A DNA stretch of 48,827 nucleotides, taken from NCBI GenBank assembly GCA_016782755.1, contig JADHXY010000002.1, positions 1 to 48,827 of the forward strand. Reading direction: 5' to 3'. Each line of letters begins with the position of its first letter. The first letter of the stretch is position 1. The stretch is from Phycisphaerae bacterium (GTDB taxonomy: Bacteria; Planctomycetota; Phycisphaerae; Sedimentisphaerales; Anaerobacaceae). Under the pieces are notes generated by a model that was not told the origin of the DNA, made no database searches, and saw nothing but the letters and a program-made list of their open reading frames with translations. Of the stretch, positions 42,996-48,827 are shown one piece after another. A program made the translations under genes and the position numbers.

Positions 42996-43122
42996 AGCCC
43001 GATGAGACGGAGTTCCGGTCTGAGCATTATTAAGGATCGAAAGGAGGTGTTGCGTATGGGAATTTGGTTTTTGTGTTTTTATTAATTTTGTATCAATTTT
43101 TTTAGCAAGAAAGAGGTGAAAA
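42996..43122 (+). promoter_or_regulatory. Leader region with a hairpin and a 9-codon frame
   Basis: The divergent gap between addB and the Cys-rich gene holds an imperfect hairpin (AGAC-GG loop CC-g-GTCT, about 42999-43015), then AAAGGAGGTG (43040-43049) and a tiny frame ATG 43056 to TAA 43085 reading MGIWFLCFY. The strong Shine-Dalgarno before such a short frame suggests a leader peptide. The real gene's own GAAAGAGGTG lies at about 43109-43118. Confidence 0.35.
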
Positions 43123-43458
43123 ATGTGTTTTAAGAAATGTTTAATAATTTTAGCTGTGATTGGTGTTTTGCTGGGCTTTAGTCTTTCAGCGAGTGCTTGC
43201 GGGTTAGCTACCGATAGTTCATCGGGAGGCAGCTGTGAATGTTTGGGTATATGCAGCGGGGCGCTAACTGTCTCGTATTCATACAGCTGCTCAGGGAGTT
43301 GTGATTGTGATTTGTCCTGCGCAAATGTTGGCGGCGGCAATAACATAGCGCAAAGAGTTTATCCCTGTTTTGAGTCTATTTGTGAATTTCCGTCTGACTG
43401 TTCGTTTGGACGTCCAATAACTTATTACGGTGATTCGACAAGTTGCAGTTGTATTTAG
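43123..43458 (+). CDS. Small secreted Cys-rich protein
   Basis: This 111-residue protein follows GAAAGAGGTG. The N-terminus (KKCLIILAVIGVLLGFSLSA) is a signal peptide ending ASAC, which may be a weak lipobox or an ordinary cleavage site. The rest is Ser/Gly/Cys-rich: counting from that Cys there are 13 Cys in about 86 residues, with blocks such as SCECLGICSG, YSCSGSCDCDLSCANVGG and STSCSCI. It should be held by disulfides or bind metal outside the cytoplasm. No family recognised. A stem-loop follows before the next gene. Confidence 0.75.
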   Translation: MCFKKCLIILAVIGVLLGFSLSASACGLATDSSSGGSCECLGICSGALTVSYSYSCSGSCDCDLSCANVGGGNNIAQRVYPCFESICEFPSDCSFGRPITYYGDSTSCSCI

Positions 43459-43475
43459 GTGAGGTAAATAGCTGG

Positions 43476-43503
43476 ATGGGGAGGCGAGAAATCGTTTCCC
43501 CAT
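43476..43503 (+). other. Perfect 12-bp stem-loop with a GAAA tetraloop
   Basis: ATGGGGAGGCGA, GAAA, TCGTTTCCCCAT: all 12 pairs form (10 Watson-Crick, two G-U in RNA) closing a GNRA tetraloop. No U-run follows, so it is not a classic terminator. It lies 17 bases after one stop codon and 45 bases before the next start, so it may protect or separate the two parts of an mRNA. Confidence 0.75.
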
Positions 43504-43548
43504 TCGGTGTTAATAAAATCGATTGAGAAATTGCCGGGGAGCAAATGT

Positions 43549-45033
43549 ATGAAAATAGAAAGAATAAACGAAAGTTTTGTTAAATGCCTTTTGCTTTGCA
43601 TGATAAGTTTTTTGTTTGCAGGAGGTGATGCGTGGTCGGTAACAATTGGCGAACTCAAACAATTATCCGTTGAGAACAGCGATGTTTTAAATACTGCTCG
43701 GCTGAGCTATGTTAAGGAGCGTACGGACAAGAGGGGATTGAATGCTAAACCGGACGATCCTTATTATCTATTTCAAAAGATAGGTCAGCATACGAAAGTG
43801 AAGGTTGATGCTGTGGTGGATGGGCAGGGGCAAAGGGTTAAAAAAATAACCACGGATTTGCGAGATGTAGAGAAGCTGCTGAAAGACAATGATCTGCCGA
43901 TGGAACAAAAGATGAATGTTTCGTTGTCTAAGAGTATGGTTTATGAGAATAATTATGAGATGGAATTTACTCAAGCGAGTGTTTTAGGGTATGACAGTGT
44001 CGGTTTGTTTGCGGCGCCGGGGCCGCCGAGACACTCGACGAGGGTGCTGGATTTTGGGACGGTAGAGCCGAGGTGGCTGGAAGAGGAATACGGTGCGGAG
44101 TTGAGAGAAATTGAGCGGGATGGAAAGCAGGTTACGCAAATCAGGTTTGTAAAAGAAGGGCAAGCCAGGATCGAGGGTGTTGCGGAAATAGATGAGTCGT
44201 TAGGGTATCGTTTTCGAAATTTCAAGCTCTTTCGAGACGGTAAACTTGTTCAGGAGAAGGTGGCAGATGATTACAGGATGGTTGGCGGAGCGGTATATCC
44301 TTTTTCGTACGTGGAGCGTTTCTATGACGAAGCGGGAGAAGTTCTGATCGAAACCCGATACGATATCGAAAGTGCGGAATTCGGGGTCGAGCTGAGCGAT
44401 GAGGATTTCAGGCTGTTAATTCCGGAGGGGGCGAGGGTTATGGATACGGTGTTGACGAAGACAACGCATACGATATCAGGTGATCGTTATATGGGGATTG
44501 GTGATCTGTTTGATATTGAGAGCCGCAAGATAGCCGATGAGATGATAGAAGATTTTGGGGCGGAGGATATTGAGGTAGTCAAGGAAGAGATCGCCAGGAT
44601 TTTTTTGCCGGATGCACAATCAGCACGAAAGAAAGGTGATGAGTTTGTTTTTGATCTTGGCAGCAGTGAGTTTATAAAAATCCGGACAGAAGGTGATATT
44701 GAGGGAGAAGATTTTTGCAGCAGTTTGTTGCAAACAGGTCGTGGCGATATTGCATGGAACGGGCGTTTGGTGGTTTTTGGCGGGAGTAAATTTGTCGGCT
44801 GGGCTAAGAGTTGTAAGGAGGGAGTTGAATATAGCCGGAACGAATGGGTTGGGTTATGTGAGTTTTCGGAGAATATCAAATTGCCTTGCTCGGTTCTGGT
44901 TATTGGCAGGGATGGTTTTAATTACAAGGTTGTTGTCGAAAGAATAGAAGGCGATGGGATATATGTTTCTGTTGGTAAGTTCGATAGCAGAAAAACGGGG
45001 CAGTATCATATGCTTGAGACTGCAAATTTTTAA
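43549..45033 (+). CDS. Exported protein of unknown function
   Basis: From ATG 43549 (GGGGAG 9 bases upstream) it has 494 residues; the frame is open from GTG 43507, but that has no signal. The N-terminus has a signal peptide (FVKCLLLCMISFLFAGGDAW). The body is rich in charged beta-type text (TRVLDFGTVEPRWLEEEYGA, GQARIEGVAEIDESLGYRFR, ERFYDEAGEVLIETRYDIES) that recalls exported lipid- or outer-membrane-sorting-like folds (LolA/LolB style) but is not clearly one. The C-terminal 150 residues contain three spaced Cys (EDFCSSLLQ, WAKSCKEG, LPCSVLV). It is probably co-transcribed with the next gene, 22 bases downstream. Confidence 0.75.
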   Translation: MKIERINESFVKCLLLCMISFLFAGGDAWSVTIGELKQLSVENSDVLNTARLSYVKERTDKRGLNAKPDDPYYLFQKIGQHTKVKVDAVVDGQGQRVKKITTDLRDVEKLLKDNDLPMEQKMNVSLSKSMVYENNYEMEFTQASVLGYDSVGLFAAPGPPRHSTRVLDFGTVEPRWLEEEYGAELREIERDGKQVTQIRFVKEGQARIEGVAEIDESLGYRFRNFKLFRDGKLVQEKVADDYRMVGGAVYPFSYVERFYDEAGEVLIETRYDIESAEFGVELSDEDFRLLIPEGARVMDTVLTKTTHTISGDRYMGIGDLFDIESRKIADEMIEDFGAEDIEVVKEEIARIFLPDAQSARKKGDEFVFDLGSSEFIKIRTEGDIEGEDFCSSLLQTGRGDIAWNGRLVVFGGSKFVGWAKSCKEGVEYSRNEWVGLCEFSENIKLPCSVLVIGRDGFNYKVVVERIEGDGIYVSVGKFDSRKTGQYHMLETANF

Positions 45034-45055
45034 TTTATAATTGGAGAGCATCTTA

Positions 45056-46183
45056 ATGGGAATCGGGAAAAATTGTTCAGGACTTATTTTTGTATTACTA
45101 ATCGGTTTGGTACCGTGTTTTGGGGAAGCGGTCGAAGGAGAGATTGATTGCGGGACGATAAATGTGGGTCAGGCTAAGGATGTGAAGTTTGAAATTGTTA
45201 ACGATTATAATTCTGCGATGGTGATAGATAGTTTGTCGGCTTGCTGTGGTAACGAGAAGCCGACTATCAGCTCAATGAGGATACCGGCAGGCGGCAGAGC
45301 AGAGCTTGTTCAGTTAGTGAAAAGGACCAAGCCGGGGAAGTTTAGTATTACTTCGAGGGTCGGGATCAAAGAACCGGAAGAAAAGAGGTTATCTTTTAAG
45401 ATAAATGGTGTGGCGGTTGAGCGAGTGGTGGCGATGGTCGGCTGGGAAGAGGGAGCGTTGAAAAAAGCAGGTGGTCAGAATGGAAAATTTGAGCTTGGGA
45501 CAGTCGGCTATGATCAGGAGTATCTTTTTATAGAGCTTTTTGATAAAAACGGTGATTTTGACCTGGAAGGGGCGATTTCTGATGTCAAGTCGATGTATTT
45601 TTCATTGGATAAGATGATTGTCAAAGAGATAAAGGGGAAAGAAGATTTACATGACAAGAAGCCTGATTGCAGTAAGGAAGGGGAAATCTCTTGCTGCAGG
45701 TTTGGCGAAAAGCCTGAGAGTTTTGTTGCGACAGAGAAGCGGCTTTTTGTGCGGCTTAAGGCGAATAGTCGGCTGGCGAAAGGGCGGATTAGCGACGATA
45801 TTGTGGTGGAGTTTAAGGATGGCAGTTGCTGTTATGTTCCGATTGTTTTTCGCAGTGTCGGTGATGTTTACGGGGAAAGCGGTTCCTTGAATATGGGTAA
45901 AATTCTCGATGGCGGTAAGATTGAGAAGCGATTTAAGATTTTTTTTGGTAACGGGATTAAATGGGAAAGTGTCGGATGGAAGGCAGATGGGGTGCTCGTT
46001 AATGGTATTGCGATAGCGGTTGAGGAAGAAAACGAAACGAGCGAATATATTGAATTTACGATTGGGATCAATGTGGATCGTTTGGAGATGTTAGAGGGAG
46101 GATTTGTTAGTTCAAAGATTTACTTTTTCGAGAAGGGGCAAGAGGCTGAAAGTGTGCGGCTTTTGATTTACGGCTATAGGTGA
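45056..46183 (+). CDS. Exported protein with a DUF1573-like domain
   Basis: From ATG 45056 (GGAGAG 9 bases upstream) it has 375 residues, starting with a signal peptide (CSGLIFVLLIGLVPCFGEAV). Residues about 25-115 read as a DUF1573/ASH-type immunoglobulin-like domain: IDCGTINVGQAKDVKFEIVN, then SLSACCGNEKPTISSMRIPA, where the family has a conserved Cys. A second similar domain seems to lie near the C-terminus (GSLNMGKILDGGKIEKRFKI). A Cys-rich loop (KKPDCSKEGEISCCRFG) lies between. TTG 45041 is a less likely start. An IS3 fragment begins right after the stop codon. Confidence 0.75.
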   Translation: MGIGKNCSGLIFVLLIGLVPCFGEAVEGEIDCGTINVGQAKDVKFEIVNDYNSAMVIDSLSACCGNEKPTISSMRIPAGGRAELVQLVKRTKPGKFSITSRVGIKEPEEKRLSFKINGVAVERVVAMVGWEEGALKKAGGQNGKFELGTVGYDQEYLFIELFDKNGDFDLEGAISDVKSMYFSLDKMIVKEIKGKEDLHDKKPDCSKEGEISCCRFGEKPESFVATEKRLFVRLKANSRLAKGRISDDIVVEFKDGSCCYVPIVFRSVGDVYGESGSLNMGKILDGGKIEKRFKIFFGNGIKWESVGWKADGVLVNGIAIAVEEENETSEYIEFTIGINVDRLEMLEGGFVSSKIYFFEKGQEAESVRLLIYGYR

Positions 46184-46186
46184 GAG

Positions 46187-46351
46187 GTTGCGAGAGAAGT
46201 TTTGCGTTATCTTTTTGCTGTTCGAGGTTGTCCGAAGTATATCCATACCGACAACGGGCCTGAGTTTGTATCGAAGGCGGTGCAGAAGTGGCTTGAAGTG
46301 TCGGGTGTGGATACGCTGTATGTTGCGAATCGCTGGCGGAATGGATATGTT
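46187..46351 (+). pseudogene. IS3-family transposase (OrfB) fragment
   Basis: The frame reads EVLRYLFAVRGCPKYIHTDN, GPEFVSKAVQKWLEVSGVDT, LYVANRWRNGYV. The HTDNGPEF block holds the second catalytic Asp of the DDE domain. The third acidic residue, expected just after N-G-Y-x-E-S, is missing because the sequence changes at NGYV to unrelated bases. There is no start and no N-terminal part. It abuts the preceding gene's stop codon. Confidence 0.8.
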
Positions 46352-46648
46352 CATCAACCAAGCCGCCCAGCAATTTGTTCTGTTCACAGGCGAGAAAATC
46401 AATACCGAAACTTTGCGGAATATTCTCAAAAAATCCTAAAAATGGAGCAAAGCGACATCCCGATTCGTCGGGATACAGGATAAAGAAAAACATATCATTC
46501 CTGTGCAGGCAGGAATCGATATCTTCAAAATTCTGGATCCCCGCGAAAGCCGGCGCCATAGGTTGTACCGAATCCAGACTCTCTAAGTCAACTGAACTGT
46601 TATCAAACAAAATCCGACACCAAAACCCAAATCTTTATAAAATTTTCA
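46352..46648. repeat. Intergenic mosaic with dispersed repeat units
   Basis: A unit ATGGAGCAAAGCGACATCCC near 46442-46461 recurs at 47190-47209 and, inverted and diverged, near 2806-2833. Near 46500-46560 the text TTCCTGTGCAGGCAGGAA forms a hairpin and is followed by TGGATCCCCGCGAAAGCCGG, a type of intergenic repeat known in many bacteria. No convincing gene is seen. Confidence 0.6.
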
Positions 46649-46676
46649 TTGCTAGCAGATAAATAAAGAGTACAAT
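46649..46676 (+). promoter_or_regulatory. Possible promoter of the small anchored-protein gene
   Basis: TTGCTA (46649-46654), 16 bases, TACAAT (46671-46676), 50 bases before ATG 46727. Confidence 0.45.
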
Positions 46677-46726
46677 ATTTTTTGTGTTTATTTTAGAATA
46701 TTACTGATACTTGGAGGCAATTGAAT

Positions 46727-47038
46727 ATGTCAAATAAGAAATTATCTAAATATACTTTTCTCGCTCTTTTTAGCATAGTTATCTTATGTTTTTCATTTAT
46801 GATTGGCAGAAATTCCTGGTTGATTCAAAAACCAAACTTTTTGCTTGATTCAAAAGAAAAGTTCTATATACAAAAAGCAAAAGAATCATTAATCCAGGAA
46901 GGTATAACTCAAAAAAGATTAAGCGATCCTTGGGTCAGAAATGCTGTTATTGTAGATTTTAAAGATAACTCTGGCTTCAGCGGCCCTAGGGTGATCCTTG
47001 ACAAAATAAGTGGAGAGTGCCTCCAAGGTTCTTGGTAG
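46727..47038 (+). CDS. Small membrane-anchored protein, unknown function
   Basis: From ATG 46727 (GGAGG at 46713-46717, good spacing) it has 103 residues: one N-terminal membrane segment (YTFLALFSIVILCFSFMIG, about 9-27), then a charged helix and a small domain (SLIQEGITQKRLSDPWVRNA, VIVDFKDNSGFSGPRVILDK). The ribosome binding site and promoter support a live gene. No family recognised. It lies between two repeat-rich gaps. Confidence 0.65.
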   Translation: MSNKKLSKYTFLALFSIVILCFSFMIGRNSWLIQKPNFLLDSKEKFYIQKAKESLIQEGITQKRLSDPWVRNAVIVDFKDNSGFSGPRVILDKISGECLQGSW

Positions 47039-47040
47039 AG

Positions 47041-47400
47041 GTTCAAAGCCCAGTAGGATTGGCAATTTTTTTGCCCATGCGATACATGAAATAATAACTT
47101 CGCGACTCTGCGCCTTGGCGGGGTAAAAATTTAATCCTGTTTTATCTTGTTAATCCCGTTCGACTTTGCTCAGGGCAGGCTCTGTCAAAATGGAGCAAAG
47201 CGACATCCCGATTTATCGGGAATCAATCATTTACGCGGGTAGCGTAAAAAAATTTGTAAAAAACGCACAACTTTTCCAAAAAATTCCAAATAATTCGTAA
47301 AAATTCCAAAAAAAATCACTATTCTTCCCCCTTTTTTGCCCTAAATTCCAAAATTATCACCCCCCCCTGCACAAATGATCTATCAAAATCGCACGTAACA
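47041..47400. repeat. Right intergenic repeat cluster (inverted relative of the left cluster)
   Basis: Read on the minus strand, this stretch carries the modules of 2674-3060 in the same order: low-complexity TTGGAATTTTTACGAATTATT, then the CGGGATGTCGCTTTGCTCCA unit, then CCGCCAAGGCGCAGAG, and GGCAA-TTTTTT-TTGCC within a 'GGATTGGCAATTTTTTTGCC' unit near 47055-47075. No gene is present. A run of C (CCCCCCC, about 47361-47367) lies at its right side. Confidence 0.75.
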
Positions 47401-47481
47401 TAATAGGTAAACCCCGAAGGATTGGAGCTTTTGGCACGTTGTTCAAGCCATCGGAATGTTGAAAAAAAAGTAATCTTTTGT

Positions 47482-47510
47482 TTGTTAGCAAAACGGGTTG
47501 TGGATATAAT
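47482..47510 (+). promoter_or_regulatory. Sigma-70-like promoter of argG
   Basis: TTGTTA (47482-47487), 17 bases, TATAAT (47505-47510). The -10 box is exact and lies 44 bases before ATG 47555. No arginine-repressor box was recognised by eye. Confidence 0.6.
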
Positions 47511-47554
47511 GCTTTTTGTTATATGCGATTTTTGATAATGATAAGGACAAGGTA

Positions 47555-48784
47555 ATGGCTGAGAAGAAAAGTAAAGGTGAGAAGGTAGTATTGGCTTATA
47601 GCGGTGGTTTGGATACGAGTGTTATTTTGCCGTGGCTGAAGGAAACTTACGGCTATGAGGTTGTGGCTTTTGCGGCTGAGCTTGGTCAGGGGGATGAGCT
47701 TGTTGGGATTAAGAAGAAGGCACTTGCGACTGGGGCTGTGAAATGCATTGTAAAAGACCTGCGAAAAGAGCTTGTAGAAGATTATATCTGGCCGATGCTC
47801 AAATCGGGTGCAATTTATGAGCATGAGTATCTGCTTGGTACGAGTATCGCCAGGCCGCTAATAGCAAAACATCAGGTTGAGATAGCACATGCAGAGGGAG
47901 CGACGGCTGTGGCTCATGGGGCTACGGGCAAGGGTAACGATCAGGTTCGCTTCGAGTTGACGTTTATGGCGCTGGACCCGTCGTTGAAGATAGTGGCACC
48001 GTGGAAGGATACTAATTTCACGCTTACCAGCCGTGAGGCGGCTATTGATTATGCTAAGCAGCGCAAGATTCCGGTCGATCAGACGAAGAAGAAGATATAT
48101 TCGCGCGACCGTAACCTGTGGCATATCAGCCATGAGGGGGCGGACCTTGAAAACCCGTGGAACGAGCCGAAGGACAAGCTCTTTGTGATATCAAATCCGA
48201 TATCGAAGACACCGGACAAAGCTGATTACGTTGAGATAGGTTTTAAGGAAGGGATTCCGGTCAAGCTCAACGGAAAGAAAATAAGCGGAGTAAAGATGAT
48301 TGAGGAACTCAATCGCATTGGCGGCAAGCATGGGGTCGGGCAGACTGATATTGTGGAGAATCGTCTTGTGGGGATGAAATCGCGCGGTGTTTATGAGACT
48401 CCGGGCGGGACGATACTCGTGGCTGCACATCGGGGGCTTGAGAGCCTTACGCTCGAGCGGGAGACGATGCATTATAAGCAACAGGTGGCTTTGAAATATG
48501 CTGAGATGGTTTATTACGGCCAGTGGTTCTGCCCGCTGAGAGAGGCGATTGATGCTTTTGTGGATGTTACGCAGAGGAATGTTACGGGGACAGTGCGGAT
48601 GAAGCTGTTTAAGGGGCGATGCAGCATTGCAGGGGTGAAAAGCCCTAACAGCCTGTATCAGATGGATCTGGCGAGCTTTACTATGGGTGCCGAATACAAT
48701 TCGGCAGATGCTACGGGCTTTATACGCTTGTTCGGCTTGCCGATGCGGGTAGCGAATCAGATCGAAAGAAATAAGAAGAAATAA
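47555..48784 (+). CDS. argG: Argininosuccinate synthase
   Basis: This enzyme joins citrulline and aspartate with ATP in arginine synthesis. From ATG 47555 (AAGGACAAGG upstream) it has 409 residues, the usual length. The PP-loop [20 protein letters not shown] is near residue 11-30; other family blocks are [15 protein letters not shown] (about 120-134), [20 protein letters not shown] (about 187-206) and [19 protein letters not shown] (about 277-295). The frame extends to 47516 but those codons have no ribosome binding site. The base composition is strongly G+T on this strand, as in the addAB region. This is a housekeeping gene outside the accessory block. Confidence 0.97.
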   Translation: MAEKKSKGEKVVLAYSGGLDTSVILPWLKETYGYEVVAFAAELGQGDELVGIKKKALATGAVKCIVKDLRKELVEDYIWPMLKSGAIYEHEYLLGTSIARPLIAKHQVEIAHAEGATAVAHGATGKGNDQVRFELTFMALDPSLKIVAPWKDTNFTLTSREAAIDYAKQRKIPVDQTKKKIYSRDRNLWHISHEGADLENPWNEPKDKLFVISNPISKTPDKADYVEIGFKEGIPVKLNGKKISGVKMIEELNRIGGKHGVGQTDIVENRLVGMKSRGVYETPGGTILVAAHRGLESLTLERETMHYKQQVALKYAEMVYYGQWFCPLREAIDAFVDVTQRNVTGTVRMKLFKGRCSIAGVKSPNSLYQMDLASFTMGAEYNSADATGFIRLFGLPMRVANQIERNKKK

Positions 48785-48811
48785 AAACGTTTTTTTACGA
48801 AAGGATACGCC

Positions 48812-48827
48812 GTGTTAATACCTGCAT
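48812..48827 (+). CDS. First codons of a following gene (cut by the window end)
   Basis: GTG 48812, preceded by AAAGGA at about 48799-48804, reads MLIPA before the window ends. HisA proteins often begin in this way, but five codons cannot support a name. Confidence 0.3.

Noticed and set aside
42960-43050. Possible riboswitch (c-di-GMP type) in the leader of the Cys-rich gene
   Set aside because: Short stems and a GAAAGCC-like string are present, but the conserved core and second helix of the class I aptamer do not line up.
42945-43346. 133-codon minus-strand frame over the Cys-rich gene
   Set aside because: It has a low-complexity Pro/Gln/His composition, no ribosome binding site, and lies antisense to a gene with a signal peptide and good start signals.
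1-48827. CRISPR arrays, rRNA and tRNA genes
   Set aside because: No regularly spaced repeats, no rRNA text and no cloverleaf with a TTCRANY-type arm were found by reading; a covariance-model search could still find something missed.

Overview
The window reads as chromosomal DNA of a Planctomycetota bacterium, most likely of the Phycisphaerae/Sedimentisphaerales kind. The signs are several exported PQQ-like propeller proteins that share a W-x-x-W/F-R-G opening, a GT4 enzyme with an NCLRDAAL start, large exported proteins of unknown function, and intergenic 'CGGAGGCGCAGAG' repeats. This assignment is inference from gene style, not from a marker gene.

Layout. (1) 1-2.1 kb: the C-terminal half of a CusA/CzcA-type metal efflux pump and a small lipoprotein gene whose signal peptide holds an in-frame TAG. 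(2) 2.2-4.3 kb: a decayed region with a broken tyrosine recombinase, an intergenic repeat cluster and an IS30 transposase relic. (3) 4.3-23.6 kb: a long, mostly + strand run of redox genes. It holds four PQQ-like propeller proteins (five propeller domains), an NHL-type propeller, an ABC transporter with a very large FtsX-type permease, two small Tat-signal Fe-S/Cys proteins, a NapH-type membrane Fe-S protein, a NuoE-NuoF-ferredoxin fusion, and a [2Fe-2S]-GltD-like flavoprotein that has lost its pyridine-nucleotide domain. (4) 23.6-30.4 kb: a close-packed operon with a ferredoxin, a radical SAM enzyme, a DUF116-polyprenyl synthase fusion, a prenyltransferase-repeat protein and a squalene-hopene-cyclase-type class II terpene cyclase. 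A second IS30 relic, inverted relative to the first, lies directly after the cyclase. (5) 30.5-34.5 kb: small membrane proteins and a radical SAM/SPASM enzyme, then on the other strand a methyltransferase and a UbiA-type prenyltransferase. (6) 34.6-35.8 kb: a graveyard of gene fragments. (7) 35.8-42.9 kb: addB-addA, the recombination helicase-nuclease. (8) 43-46.2 kb: three exported proteins, one very Cys-rich, with a strong stem-loop between the first two. (9) 46.2-48.8 kb: an IS3 fragment, a second intergenic repeat cluster that is an inverted relative of the one at 2.7-3.1 kb, argG, and the first codons of a further gene.

How it may work together (inference). The redox block looks like a chain from NAD(P)H in the cytoplasm (NuoEF fusion), through Fe-S relays (GltD-like protein, NapH-type protein), to Tat-exported Fe-S proteins in the periplasm, with propeller proteins as extracytoplasmic partners. 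The operon that follows makes and cyclises a polyprenyl chain; the UbiA and methyltransferase genes nearby could attach such a chain to a ring and methylate it. A cyclised prenyl quinone or similar lipid-soluble carrier is the most interesting reading and is untested.
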